Positions 22,916-35,205 of a stretch of 64,000 nt of DNA are shown piece by piece; the stretch's first letter is position 1, and each line of letters begins with the position of its first letter. The DNA is from Heterohyrax brucei. Taxonomy: Eukaryota > Chordata > Mammalia > Hyracoidea > Procaviidae. The DNA is taken from the NCBI GenBank assembly GCA_028571685.1, contig CM053141.1, forward strand, positions 78,105,833 to 78,169,832. Reading direction: 5' to 3'. Below the pieces are notes generated by a model that saw nothing but the letters and a program-made list of their open reading frames with translations, ran no database searches and was not told the DNA's origin. A program made the translations under genes and the position numbers.

Positions 22916-23706
22916 CATTCCCACCTGCCATTAATTCTATGGAATTAATATTTAAGAGATTTCAACATCAGAACCAACCCTAAGACAAAAAGAATCAAGA
23001 GTGCTCGGTTTAACATTGACAATAAACACTCTGTGTTGGCCTAGCTCTGAAAACTGGGAGGTGATAACACTGAGTATGGGCTTTGGGCTATGAAATTTCA
23101 CAATTCTGTAAGACGACGATGAGATTCCATGGCACTGCAGATGATCTGACAGTGTACCTTTATTCACAGCCAACTAAATGGGTCAACGTAGAAGACCCTG
23201 AGTGAGTCAGCCAACCCCGTTCCAATAACACAACAGCAATCTTCTATCACGGAGAAAACTGCATATTAAAATCTGTTGCTGACACACAGAAAGAGGAATC
23301 TGTCCCACTGAAATAATATAAAACAAACTGTCAGCCCTAAAAAGTATGGCAAATAAGAGCAAGATTGTTTAGTGATTTAACCCCTGAGGAGGTGGCATAC
23401 TGAGTATTCTATTCCAAGTAGTAAATGTTGTACCAAGTTGGTCGATCTACTAGATTACTAGAAAGGTAAGAAGTACAGTATCAATAATTCCACTTACCAA
23501 GATAAGAATTCCTCTCACAGAGTAACAAGAGAAGGGAGAGAAGAGGTGGGAGTGTCCTTGATCATGGGGATGGGCATAATGTAATTGGGCTTTAAGATCA
23601 CAAGTCACTGTAAAACTAACTATAATACAGAAAAGGAGAGATAGAAACTATAACCCACAATCAGTGCCTGGCACAGTGTGCTCAATAACTGATACCTTTT
23701 ATTATT
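22916..23706. other. Intron, no recognised element
   Basis: No exon, RNA gene or repeat that I can name. A 73-codon minus-strand frame at 22952-23173 has no splice or homology support. Confidence 0.5.
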
Positions 23707-23855
23707 ACAGGAAACTCTGGTGGTGTAGTGGTTACGCCTGTTAACCAAAAGGTTCACAGTTCAAACCCACCAGGCACTCTAAAGGAAACTCTACAGGGTG
23801 GTTCCTATAAGGCTGCTGTGAGTTGGAATAGTGGGTTTTTTATTATTATTATGCA
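23707..23855 (+). mobile_element. AfroSINE, plus strand
   Basis: AGGAAACTCTGGTGGTGTAG, GTTCAAACCCACCAGGCACT, then a tail where TTGGAATAGTGGGTTTTTTA runs into an ATT repeat. Confidence 0.85.
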
Positions 23856-24127
23856 GGTGTTTCTGAAAGCTTAAAAAATTCATGAGTATACTGAAAACCA
23901 AATTTGACAACCAGAAGGGACTGAACTGATGGCCACAGATCTTGTGAAGGTATGGCATATACCATCAGTAATAATGACAACTAAAAACAAATTATTATCC
24001 AGGTAGATTGTGAGGTTAAGTGCCAAAAGGCATGGAAGATCATGAAAAATACGTGAAGACAGCTGTTTCTAACTAGTTATATAGCTACCATAATTCTATT
24101 AAGCATAATTAAAGCATCATAGCCTTA

Positions 24128-24180
24128 GAACGGAGCCCTAGTGGTGCAGTGGGTACATGTTCAGTTGCTAATCAAAAAGA
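24128..24180 (+). mobile_element. AfroSINE head fragment
   Basis: Only the tRNA-like 5' end remains, from GGAGCCCTAGTGGTGCAGTG to GTTGCTAATCAAAAAGA. Confidence 0.75.
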
Positions 24181-24744
24181 ATGTATATACCTCAGTTTGA
24201 TAAAAATCATGTACCTGTTGCCATGACTACACACTACACATCTATTTTATTTATTCTTGAAATTAAGGGAATCCAGAATTTGTCCAGTCTATGTATACAG
24301 AGTAATTGCAAGGCAATCCCCAAATGTGAAACTGTAGCTAAACTTAAAAAAAGGAGTATTACATACTGACAATGATATAAGCCATAAAAAGCATTTGATC
24401 CTAAATACTAATATGTAAGTGAATATATGAAGAATTTTTGAGATTGCTTTCATAATTTTGCCTACTAAGAGGTAATCTTTTGCTTCCATGATACCACAGC
24501 ATAACGTTCCATGGTTATACATTGAGATCTGGATGATAAAACTCTGCATGAACTCTACTGACCCTTCACTTGACCAGACAGCAGGTTCTTCCTTTATTAT
24601 ATAAGAGCCTTCCACCTTTAAGGTGTCATCTATGTTTCTCTTTAAATTCAGTTTTCTAATTTAAAGCCACTTCTGAGACCACAGATTTCGGCCCACTCAT
24701 GCTCTAACTTCCAAATGCAGGAAAAAAAACTTCAGAGCCAGAAG

Positions 24745-24890
24745 CCTCAATGATCATCTGGTCAATTCCAACCTCCTCATTTTACGGAAGAAAAGTGAAA
24801 CCTGAGATGTCATTAAATAAACTTACAAGCTAGTGGCAACATTATAACTAAAGCCAAAATTTCTGGGGTAATACTCAAATCTTCTACATA
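24745..24890 (+). mobile_element. MIR-like ancient SINE
   Basis: CAATGATCATCTGGTCAATT, then CTCATTTTACGGAAGAAAAG, follows the mammalian-wide ATTTTACAGATGAGGAAACTG theme. Diverged. Confidence 0.5.
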
Positions 24891-25634
24891 TTACATCCCA
24901 TCTTAAGTTTTTGAAAAAGATAATCTTGAACTGGTAGAGTTTCAAACTCTACAATTGGAGTGGTGGAGTTTCAAACAATAAATTGGCCTCGATAAATAAA
25001 CTGTTCCAACTATGTTATTAATATTTCTTCAAGCTCAAACTCAAATTCTCAGGGTACATAAATGAAAGACAATGGAAGACTAATAACGTCCATTCTCAAA
25101 TTTGTTGTGCATATTCTCTCACTTTGTAGGATGGGTGGGGTGGTGGTGGTAGTTGTTTAGGTTGTGAACCCATTTGTTTTTGTTCCCATCTCTCCCTAGA
25201 GTCTAAGCTCAGATCTCAGCCAACCTTGTACTGTAACATGTACTGTAACTATGGACATGAGAATACACCAACAAGCGTTTCTAAGTATTATCCATAACAC
25301 AAAAAGAGTGACAATATCTTCAGTCTCAGTATCATCTTCTTTTAAAAAATATTTGATAAGAGAATCAGTACACAAAGTAAACTGCTGATCAAAAACATGA
25401 AAACATTAATTTTACCATAAATTTAATAAAATTTGGAACCCAAGCAATTATTTCCCAAAGCCACCCTCTTAACTGTAAAATAAGTATTATTTTACTAGAG
25501 ACAGCATTGAAATATCTAGTGTTTCTGGAGTCTCTGGAAAGCATAAAAGATCACATAAATAACAAGGAACAATAGTGAAATGTTACCTTAAAAGAATAAA
25601 TAGCGACATTAAAATAATAGAGAACAGAATTCAC

Positions 25635-26035
25635 ATTCACCAGACCTACTGGCCTGAGACTGGAGGAACGCCCAAAGTCATCACCCCTGGATGTTCTGTG
25701 AGCCCAAAATTAATACTGTCCCCCAAATCCACTCTTCAGATAATGATTAGACCAGACTATTAACCTAAAATAATACTCATGAAGAGGGTGCTTCTGAGTT
25801 CAAGCAGATACATGACACTAAATGGTTGGCTCTTGTTTGGTGGCAGGATGAAAACGCAGGAAGGAACAGGAACTGGCTGAATAGACAAAAGAAACTGATG
25901 GCAGCAAGGGGGAGGGTGCTGTCACACTGTAGGGACTGCAACTAGTGTCGCATAACAATACATACATAAATTTTGGTCATGCAAAATTAACTTGAGCTGT
26001 AAACTTTGACCTAAAACACAATTAAGAAACAAAGT
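25635..26035 (+). mobile_element. Older L1 3' UTR
   Basis: CTATGGGCC-type wording is decayed, but GCACTAAATGG-like, GGGGGAGGGTGCTGTCACAC, GAGCTGTAAACTTTGACCTA and AAACACAATTAAGAAAC mark the end of an afrotherian-type L1 3' UTR. Confidence 0.65.
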
Positions 26036-26039
26036 TTGA

Positions 26040-26185
26040 GTGCACACTGGAACAGTGAAAAAGAAGAATGTGCTTTCACAGGGTAGGGAGAGCAGATGGA
26101 GAGAGGTGGGTACTCGAGATTTTATATGGAAAATTGACTTGGACTGTAAACTTTCACTTAATCACAATAAAATAAATATATAAAT
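26040..26185 (+). mobile_element. L1 3' UTR terminus
   Basis: A second short 3' end in tandem (GGGTAGGGAGAGCAGATGGA, GACTTGGACTGTAAACTTTC, ACTTAATCACAATAAAATAA). It matches the end of the full-length L1 at 54460-54550. Confidence 0.75.
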
Positions 26186-26344
26186 AAATTAATAAGAATA
26201 GAGGAAAAAGAAAACAAAAATCTCTGTAAAAAAAACCCACCTAAACAAAGCAACAACAAAAAAATAAAAACTGAGTTCTTGACAGTCATCTCTTTATTTC
26301 ATGTAAAAAAAATAATATATGTAGTTTCTTGACTTCATTTACTA

Positions 26345-26500
26345 GAGCTGGAAGCCCAGGTACTGCAATGGTTAAGAGCTCAGCTGCTAATCAAAAGGCT
26401 GGCAGTTTGAATCAACCAGTCATTCCCTAGAAATCCCACTGAACAATACTACTCTGTCTTATAGGCTCAATGTAAGTGGAAATGGACTCAAATGTTAATG
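26345..26500 (+). mobile_element. AfroSINE, plus strand
   Basis: GGAAGCCCAGGTACTGCAAT, AAGAGCTCAGCTGCTAATCA, GGCAGTTTGAATCAACCAG, then a decayed tail AAATGGACTCAAATGTTAAT. Confidence 0.8.
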
Positions 26501-26825
26501 AGTTACAAGAGAACTTGACCTCAAAAACTCTTAGATGTCAAAGCTATTTTAATGTGCCAATTAACGTCTCATATACTGATTTACCATTTAATAAAAATAA
26601 TAATTTCCCAAGTCCCATTCTGCTACAAATCTGCCTAATATTTTATCATTTTGTTATTGTATGTATAGAGACAGATGTATTGATATAGATGCAGAAATAC
26701 CTTTAAACAAAATATTTTAGTACTTCAGACATTTTTTCCAAAGTACTTTACTCTATTGGGGTTTCCTTTGTAGAAAAGTATTTCCAGACAGAACGCCACG
26801 GTTCCTGATTAAAAAGCTAGTATGT

Positions 26826-26880
26826 AGTTGTTTCTGTGTGCTGTCTAGTCAATCTGACTTAGAGTGACCCTATAAACTCA
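26826..26880 (-). mobile_element. SINE/RTE tail fragment, minus strand
   Basis: GTGCTGTCTAGTCAATCTGA then AGAGTGACCCTATAAAC is the reverse complement of the shared AfroSINE/RTE 3' end. Confidence 0.6.
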
Positions 26881-27245
26881 CCTAATTCCACTGTTGGATA
26901 AGAGCCAGAATTCAGAGGCAGAAAGAACTAAAATAAATAGCACGGCTGTAAGGAAACTAGTATGTAACTTTGAGAGGTGCCTAAAGTGGTGGACACAGTA
27001 ACACCTGGAAGCACCTGAGTGCCTGAGCTGTCCCTGAGGACATGCAGTAGAGTTAATGACCAGAACAAGCAGAGATGGAGGCTTGGGACCAAAGGAGAAA
27101 AGGAAGCCCAAAATGCACATAAAATGACGAGGAGCATACTCCTAGAATCAAATACTGATCAGAAATAATAAAGGGGAATGCTATGCCTTTAAACCACAGT
27201 AGTCCCATCAAAAAACAATCCCTCAATTTAAGAACTCCTATGTGT

Positions 27246-27428
27246 TTCAAAGGACTCTGGTGGCACAGTGGTTAAGTGCTACATCTGCTAGTCAAAAGGT
27301 TGGCAGTTCAAATCTGCCAGGCGCTCCTTGGAAATTCTATGGGGCAGCTCTATATTCTGCCCCATATTCTATTCTATAGCATCGCTATGAGTCAGAATTG
27401 ACTTGATGGCACTGAGTTTGTTTATTTT
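27246..27428 (+). mobile_element. AfroSINE, plus strand, well preserved
   Basis: GACTCTGGTGGCACAGTGGT, GGTTGGCAGTTCAAATCTGC, CCAGGCGCTCCTTGGAAATT and the tail GTCAGAATTGACTTGATGGC. A local duplication around ATATTCTGCCCCATATTCTA lengthens the middle. Confidence 0.9.
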
Positions 27429-28741
27429 TGTGTTTCAAAAGTCTCTGAGCTACTTTCAGGCAGGAAACTCCCCTGGAACCAATCTGAGAAGTAACAAGCC
27501 TTCAATTACCATAGGAATTTCCTTTAATAAAACAAAGCATATAGCAATGAAATCACACTAAGAGCTCGAAACTTACTGAAATATTATAAAAAGAAATGTT
27601 GCCTTTTATGCAATACAGCAGAAAACTTCCCTTTAACAAGCATGAGGATTCTCCCTGTGTGGAATCATGAAATCTTTCTGGAGTTACATAAAATACTGAT
27701 TCTACTTGAAATTTATAGAAGAATAAAATCACATGCTAAGAGTGACTCAAAGTATTTACTCTAATACTATAAAGCAAAATCATTTTAAATGACATTAATT
27801 TTTCTCAATCTTGTGAAAAAAGTGATCTTTTATTGACCATACGCACCAATTCTCATCGTAAATGTATACCAATTACACAATTAAGGTGGTACCAGTCACA
27901 GCTGCTCTTCAAACTGGCAATGAATTTCATATTACCTTTAAAAGAAATCTGGCCAGAAAAGCTAAATTTGAAAGGTCTGAAATGGAAAAAAGAAAGGAAA
28001 ACAATGTGTGTCCTCTGTGAAAGGCCTTTTGGTTATGGTGCAACACAAGGCTGACTTTTTTTATTTGGCGGGTGTGCGGTGGGGGCAGCTCGGGGAGAAG
28101 TTAGAATGTGACGGCAGCCAGACATGCCCTGGCTTCAGTAACTCTTCAGGAGCTGAAACAAGACATGCTACAGCAAACGTGCAGCTGTACTAGCCTTGGA
28201 GGGGCAGAGGACAGCTGGGTCTCAGCATCCAAATTTCAAACTTTAGATGCTAAGCAATTTCAAAGTTATTTATATTTTCCATCTCTATTAAAGCACTTTA
28301 TTCTTAATAAACTGGTTCTTTAATATGTCAGCCTACATTAGCTGTGCTAAGCAGAAAAGGGACATGCATTTGGACCTGGGGGGACTGGAGTTTTGAAAGA
28401 AGCCAGTAACAGCGAAAGCAGTAGAATCAAAGCAAACAACATTTAATTAAAGTAATGGGAAGGGAGGAGAAAGGAAAAGAGAAAAATTTCAGGCTTAACT
28501 GTACAACCACCTTTCTACACGCAAAGGGAAAACTTCCTCCCTGTTACATTTTTTTAAAAGACTTCCTTCACAATTCTCATTTTTATAAGATGACAGAATC
28601 AAAACAATCCCAAAGAAATATTAAGAAAAATCCCCTCAAGCTGCTTTCCAGAGACTAATTTAACAGGACTTATTTATATAGTTGGGAGTCTAAAAAGGAA
28701 GTTTCCATAAGACAGAGGTTAAAGAACTTTTAAACACTCAC
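27429..28741. other. Intron, no recognised element
   Basis: This is the stretch just downstream of the FAM169A exon at 28742. A GC-richer patch at 28055-28215 has overlapping short frames, but I see neither splice sites nor homology there. Confidence 0.5.
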
Positions 28742-28913
28742 CTGTAGGCTTAACTGAATAAAACCCAATGGCCTCTCCTTTCTTCCACAGAATCTTAGCA
28801 TAATCAGTACTGTTATGACACAGAAACGGGATCTCATTTCTCTCCATTTCCTGTTTTCTATAAACTATTCGATTCAGAACATACAGAACCACTCTCTCCC
28901 CAAGAGTGCTCAC
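28742..28913 (-). CDS. FAM169A: FAM169A coding exon (residues ~107-164)
   Basis: This 172-bp minus-strand exon lies between acceptor CTTTGTAG (AG at 28914-28915) and donor GTGAGTG (GT at 28740-28741). It starts in phase 0 with VSTLGERVVLYVLNRIVYRK and runs through NEIPFLCH and YAKILWKKGEAIGFYSVKPT. It ends in phase 1, matching the next exon at 5510-5689. The codons are highly diagnostic for FAM169A. The next intron is the longest in the window (23,052 bp) and holds most of the repeats in the left half. Confidence 0.97.
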
Positions 28914-30301
28914 CTACAAAGAGAGGCAAACACCAGGCACAGCAGTTACAATATGCACCAATTCAGAGACGCTCTTTACCTTGCTTCCTGCTCCCAAGTC
29001 TCCCACTGGCATTCAAGGCAGCCCTAATACATTCACAGCCTTTTATAAAACATCACCACAGAGGTTAAGACTAATCATTCATATCAATGATATCCATTTC
29101 TATGGACACATATTACGCATGGAACGATGCTTCTTAGCAAAACTCTGAAACAGGCAAAAGTAGTTTTCAATGCTAATACTACCAGTATCTTCTCTTGTAC
29201 GGCTCCATGGTTTCTTCCTACTTCCCCTTCCCCACTCAATTGCTGCCCCCACTTTCAATGCTGCTTCAATAGTTTTTCATCCCTTCCCTGCCTTGACATT
29301 AAAGTAAGAAACAGCTTAAGGCCTTCAGGACAATTACTTCATGGGATAAACAAAGCCATAATTACATTCTCAGAAAAAGAACTTATCTTTTCTGGGTAAA
29401 ATGTTCATTTAACAGCCCTGTCTGTGTTGCCTAACTATAAGGATTACCTCTTTGCCCACAAAATGCACGTATGTGCATGCACACACACCCCCCCCATACC
29501 CTCTGTCAGACCAGGTAAGAGAGGAGAGCAGCACAGCGAACATTTAGTAAAAAGATACTCGGGATGATCACAGAATGGAAGGGGTACACCTTCTACATGC
29601 AGGGCTACAAGGTCCCGGGGAAACCATATCTTTCTGATATCAAACAGTGTTTTTCCCCAGAGGCATCTTTCACCACTGAAAACAAGAGTTCTTTTCTACT
29701 TTTTCCAATCACTTTAAAAGAAGACAACTTTACTCTTTAGCTAACTGAATGGGAAGAGAAACGATTAATCACCTACATGTTACTTTTGAAATTATCCTAG
29801 GCAGGGATCTCTCAGACCACACACACATGAAATAACAGCGTTCACTCGCTTACAAGGCAACCTATTCCATCTTTCGGCAGCTCTGATCATTACAGATGTT
29901 TTCATACTGAGCTGAAATCCATTTCCCCAATACCATGATTTTACATTCTGCAGCATTAGAGCTCACACATATTTGAAGATGGCCATGACGTTCCCCTACA
30001 TTTCATACCAAAGCTTAACATCAGGAGCACCTAAAGGTGACAGCTGCTGTAATGCAATATGGGTTACTCTGGCCATTCCTGCCCTCTCCGTTCAAACCGC
30101 TCCAGATCACCAACATCTCTCTTCATGTCTGACATGCAGACACGGCAGATATAAACAGTGAGGGTACTGCCAAGACTGTCCTGGATAAACTTAAAAGGTT
30201 ACTAGCTTTTCCTTTTTGTTTTTTTTGCTTACCTTAATTCTACTTCTAATTAACCAAAGCCCACATCTTTTTCAAACACGCTGCTGTTTCAATCTGATCT
30301 T
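28914..30301. other. Intron with a small CA/C microsatellite
   Basis: The only named feature is a CA then poly-C tract at about 29479-29496 (ACACACACCCCCCCC). The rest is unassigned intron sequence. Confidence 0.5.
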
Positions 30302-32797
30302 AGTCTTACCTATCTAGTGCTGCTATAACAAAGATATCACAAGTGGATGGCTTTAAAAAAGAGTTTATTCTCTCACAGTCGAGTAGGCTACACGTCAGAA
30401 TTCAGGGCACTGGTCCAGAAGGCTTTCTCTCTCTCTGTCATTTCTGGAGGAAGGTCCTTGTCATCAGTCTTCCCGTGCTTTAGGAGCAACTCAGAAGGGA
30501 AACTTCAAGTCCAAGGGATGCGCTCTGCTCTCAGCACTGCCTGGATGGTGTGAGAGCTTCGTGTTTCTCTGCTTGCTCCTCTCTCTCACATCTCAAAGGA
30601 GATTGGCTTAAGACACTACCTAATCTTGTAGGCCTCATCAGTATAACTGCCACTAATTCATCTCATTCTTCAGCCAACGCATTCAATGCAGCTTTGAATT
30701 CTTCCTTCAGTACCATTGGTTTGTGATCACAAGCTACCTCATGAAATGGCTGAACATCAACTAGTTCCTTCTGGTATGACAACTCTGTGCATTCCTTCTA
30801 TCTTTTGATTCTCCCTGAGTCATTTAATATTTTCCCTGTATAATCCTTCAGTATTGTAACTCAAGGCTTGAATTTTTTTCCTGTTCCTTCAGCTTCAGAA
30901 ATGCAGAGCATGTTTCTCCCTTTTGGTTTTCTAATTTTCAGCTCTTTGCACAAGTCATTACACTATTTTATTTGTCTTCTAGAGGTGCCCTTTGAAATCT
31001 AGTGTTCAGTTCTTTTACTTCATCACTGTTTCGTTTTGCTTTAGCTACTTGATGTCTGACAGTAAGTTTCAGAGTCTCGTCTGACACCCAATTTGGTCTT
31101 TCTTTCTTGTCTTTTTAATGACCTCTTGCTTTTTTCACGGACGATGTCTCTGACGTCACTGCACAATGAGTCTGGTCTTCAGACATTAGGGTTGAACACA
31201 CCAAATCTATTCTTGAGATAGTTTCTAAACTCAGGTGGGATATACTCAAGGTTGTACTTTCACTCTTGTGTTTTTTTTCTTTCAGTTTGAACTTATATAT
31301 GAACCATTTATGGTCTGTGCTGCAAGTCAGCACCTGGTCTTGTTTTCACTTGTGATACTGAGCTTTTCCAACATGTCTGTCTACAGATGTAGTCAATTTG
31401 ATTCCTGTGTGTTCTATCTGGCAAGGTCTATGTGTACAGTCAACCATTTAAGTTGGTGAAAAAAGGTACTTACAATGAAGAAGTCATTGGTCTTACAAAA
31501 TTCTATCATGCAATCTCCAGTGTCATTTCTATCACCAAGGCCATATTTTCCAACTGTTGCCTTCTTGTTTCATTGACCATGTAAAGGCATTCAACCACAT
31601 GGATCATAACAAATTAGGCTAACACTGTGTAAAATGGGAACATCAGAACACTTACTTGTGCTCTTAAGGAATCTGTACGTGGATCAAGAGGCAGTCGTGC
31701 AAACAGAACAAGGGGACATGGCATGGTTTAAAGTCAGGAAAGGTGTGTATCAGAGTTGTATCCTTTCACCCTAACTTTTCAATCTGTATGCCGAGCAAAT
31801 AATCCAAGAAACTGGACCATATAAAAAAGAACAAGGCATCATCAGGATTGGAGGACAACTTATTAACAACCTACACTATGCAGATGATGCATCTTGCTTA
31901 CTGGAAGTGAAGAGGATTTGAAACACTTACTAATGAAAACTGAAGACCACAGCCTTCAGCATTGACTGCAACTGAACATCAAGAAAACAAAAATCCTCAC
32001 AACTGGACCAGTAAGCAACATAGTCATTAATGGAGAAAGGACTGAGGTTGTCAAGGATTTCCTTTTACTTGGCCACAATCAACAGTCATGGAAGTAGCAG
32101 TCAAGAAACCAAAAGACACATTGCATTGGGAAAAATCTGCTGCAAAGGACCTCTTTAAAGTATTGAAAAGTAAAGACGTCACCTTGAAGACTAAGGTGCA
32201 CCTGACCTAAGTCATGGTATTTTCAACAGCATCATATGTATGCAAAAGCTGGACAAAGCATAAGGAAGAAAGAAGCATTGGTATCTTTGAATCACAGTGT
32301 TGGAGAAGTATACTGAATGTACCAAGGACTGCCAAAAGAACAAATGAATCTGTTCTGGAAGAAGTACAACCAGAGTGCTCCTTGGAAGGAAAGATAGTGA
32401 GACTGTGTCTTATGTAATTTGGACATGTTGTCAGAAGGATCAGTCCTGGCAGGAGGACGTCATGCTTGGTAACACAGAGGGTCAACAAAATAAGGAAAAC
32501 TCTCAACGAGCAAGACTGACACAGCGGCTACAACAACGGGTTTAAGCGTGAAAGTGGCTGTGGACACGGCGCAGGGCTGGGCAGTGTTTCACTCTCTTGT
32601 GCATGGGGTCACTGCGAGCCAGCGCCGACTCGACGGCACTCACAGCAGCAGCCCATCTCATGACATCACCGTAGTAGGACCTGCAACACACAGGGAACTC
32701 ACAGCAGACAACAAAACAGGCAATCACACAATACTGGGAACCAAGACCTGGTCACGCTGACAGATATTTTCTGGGGAACATAATCCAATCCATGACG
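30302..32797 (-). mobile_element. Solo LTR (family A-like), minus strand, split by RTE
   Basis: The left part, 30302-30666, reads ATCTAGTGCTGCTATAACAA and onward, the reverse complement of the LTR 3' end. The right part, 32662-32797, ends ATTTTCTGGGGAACATAATC...CCATGAC, the reverse complement of the LTR start. The RTE at 30667-32653 separates them. The layout matches the unbroken minus-strand LTR at 59809-60321. Confidence 0.82.
30667..32653 (+). mobile_element. Twin-primed RTE insertion with inverted 5' part
   Basis: 30667 to about 31560 is RTE sequence on the minus strand, covering the end of the endonuclease region and the linker. About 31566-32653 is RTE on the plus strand: the RT region with a YADD-type motif near 31875 (CTATGCAGATGATGCATCTT) through to the 3' end. 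Both parts lie between 8-bp direct repeats CATCTCAT at 30659-30666 and 32654-32661, so this is one insertion with 5' inversion. Frames are broken by many stops. Confidence 0.85.
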
Positions 32798-33007
32798 CTC
32801 TTCATTGTTTACATATACAATTTATTTCTTTTTTTAATCTACAGTGTATTACATTTATCCCTATCTAATTTTATCACGTTACAGCATTCTCTTTATTTCT
32901 TATGTCTGCCTTTCACAGATTAATTGCCCCATTCAGCACTCTGTATGCAGAATTGATAAGCATGCCATTTATGTCTTGATCTGATAAATGGATAAAATGG
33001 TGACCAC
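32798..33007. other. Intron, no recognised element
   Basis: Short AT-rich stretch between the LTR and the next SINE. Nothing recognised. Confidence 0.5.
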
Positions 33008-33214
33008 ACCAAAATCAAACCCACTGCCACTGGGCTGATTCTGATTCACAATGACTCTACAGGACAGTACGGAGCTGCCCCATAAGGCTTCCAAGGCTGC
33101 AATCTTTATGGAAGCAGACTGTCACATCTTTCTCCCACGAATCTGCTGGTGGGTTTGAATTCTGATCTTTTGGTTTACATCCAAGCACTTAACCACTCCA
33201 CCACCAGGGCTCCT
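33008..33214 (-). mobile_element. AfroSINE, long form, minus strand
   Basis: Reverse-complement AfroSINE with the extra central segment of the long form (CTTTATGGAAGCAGACTGTC...TTTCTCCCACGAATCTGC). The head at the right reads CTTAACCACTCCACCACCAG. Confidence 0.88.
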
Positions 33215-35119
33215 AAAACATGGTGACCAGCATAGAAAAAACCGCCAAGTTACAGAGTGTGTTACTGAGGACCTCCCTTTATATAACTGAGCACCATGTT
33301 TCAGGCATAAGATTATGATCTTTATTTCAGTCAGCTTTTATCTCATCTAATTTTCACCACAGAGACCTGAGGCTTACAGAAATAAAATCACTTATTTAAG
33401 GTCTTGTTTGTCTAATAGAAAAACAGTTACTTCTTCCTGTAAATTTATCAACCAACTCTCCTTACTGGCCAAGATTTGACTAGAAAAGTAGTCTCTCTTC
33501 ACCAATCTCTCAACTTCCCAAAAGGGACACTGTCACAAAGAAAATTTGTGGACTCCTGTCATAGGAGCCCAAAGTGACAGCGTTATTATTGATTTTTGAC
33601 TCTTCTCTCTCCCCCTCAATCACTATCTGACTATCTTCTTCACTTGTCTAAGACAGGTTATAATACACCATCATAGTAATATTCTCTTTCTTCATTCTTT
33701 AACACTGACACCTAAATGTGCTCCATAAACCATGGGACTTTAATCCTATTTAACACCTTAGGAGACTTATTTTCTTGGTATGATGCTCCCTCCTTTCCTA
33801 TCTATCAGATCCACTCCTGAGAACAAGTCATACTCTTCTTTTGATTTTATAACTTTATGCAGGTTTTTTAATTCTCTTCAAGTTCTCTACCAGACTGGCA
33901 CTTCTCCAAGAGTAAACACTCTTCCTAGCCTTTGTGAGAAGAACCCATCACTCTGGTATCTCCAGGCACATTCCAAGAGAATTATGCAACACCAGAAGTA
34001 ATCCTACTGAGAGTGTTATCCTCACATCCTCCTATCTCTTTCAAAGTTTGTAACTCAAAAAGAAAGAAATTAAAAACATCCCAGTAATCTGCCAGTTTCT
34101 CACTTCTCAGTGCAGGATTTCGTAATCTTTAGACATGCCTTGTTTCTTCTGCTTGTTTCAACTGTCCCATAAGAACGAACAGAGAAGTAGCTGGCACCTT
34201 GCAGACTTGACAAGTTTTTAGACTTGGCCCTCCTAAAAACATTCTAAAGGAAGATGATTAAGGTGTGTATATGTTTTCATCAACTCTATTTACCCCTCAC
34301 AAGGGTCTTTTCCTCTTGGGATTAATTAATAAGGATTTCCACACCTACTAATTTCTAGGAATTCTCCATACTATTCTGTAGAGAATGGAGTAGTACTTCT
34401 CCAAAAAGTTAGTATTCTTCTTAAGAGTTAAAAGTATCTCTACCAAGTCAAAGGTCTCTCGCTCTCCACATTAATTTTAAATAACTGTTTTCTAACCACC
34501 AAATCATTTAACATGCTTTACTTTTGCTTGTCCCCTCAGGTATTTCACATCTCAGTGTCTGTGGCTTTTCCCCAGCCTGTCCTCTTTACTCTAACAACCA
34601 GAACATCAGAGAAGTCTCTGAAGCTCTTTCACCTCCAGCAGTAAGGACCAGTTCCCTTCCACAACACTCCTCAAAGAGCTAGCTTCTCCCGTAACTCTGC
34701 AGAGACAGGAATACCTGCTCTTTAACAAACCTGGTCACCATACAGACCACCCAAGGAGGGCCTAATCAGCAAGCTTCCTGCTCAGTCTCCAAGGGGCAGG
34801 AAATCCCAACACCCACAGCGGGAGAATTAGCTTTTCCTTTTAAATAAGAAACTCAGAAACTAAGGTTGATAAAGGCAGCTACAGTACAACTAACCTACAG
34901 GCATTTCTTCTTCCTCATCTAATTCCCTGATTCTTTTAAAATCACCTAAAACCCAAGAAGCCCAACTTGAACACCAGTTACATCATAAGAATGAAATTCT
35001 AAGGGCTTAGTATAACCTGGTTATCTTAAAACGGAGATGACCTCAGTAACTTCAAAAACCTGCCACTGTTTGTGAAATGGGCTCACAAGAAAATTTTCAA
35101 AAGTATAGAGTCTTGTTAC
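33215..35119. other. Intron between 86-bp and 172-bp exons, right part
   Basis: A MIR-like piece lies at about 33335-33425 (CTAATTTTCACCACAGAGAC). Otherwise pyrimidine-rich intron sequence with no exon I can identify. Confidence 0.5.
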
Positions 35120-35205
35120 CTGTTTAAGCCCCTCTCTAGAAGGGACAGATGTTTTCACAATATCATCAATAGCCCACCACTGATCAGCAAGGTAAAGTGC
35201 CACAG
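35120..35205 (-). CDS. FAM169A: FAM169A coding exon (residues ~78-106)
   Basis: This 86-bp minus-strand exon lies between acceptor TTTTTTAG (AG at 35206-35207) and donor GTAACA (GT at 35118-35119). Its first two bases complete an Ala codon begun in the exon at 35504-35603. It then encodes VALYLADQWWAIDDIVKTSV and SREGLKQ, ending in phase 0. It is separated from the preceding exon by only 298 bp, and that short intron holds no recognisable repeat. Confidence 0.96.

Larger units (their letters stand above)
23856..25634. other. Intron with a SINE head and a MIR-like piece
   Basis: A 5' fragment of AfroSINE lies at 24128-24180 (GGAGCCCTAGTGGTGCAGTG), and a MIR-like relic at about 24745-24890. 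The rest is unassigned AT-rich intron sequence. Confidence 0.5.

Noticed and set aside
24289..24615. A 108-codon minus-strand frame in an intron
   Set aside because: No homology I recognise, no flanking splice signals, and AT-rich composition. Treated as chance.
27833..28323. Overlapping short plus-strand frames in a GC-richer patch
   Set aside because: They lie just downstream of a FAM169A exon on the opposite strand, with no splice sites or recognisable domain.
30347..30553. A 68-codon plus-strand frame with protein-like composition
   Set aside because: It lies inside a minus-strand solo LTR that is repeated at 59809-60321.
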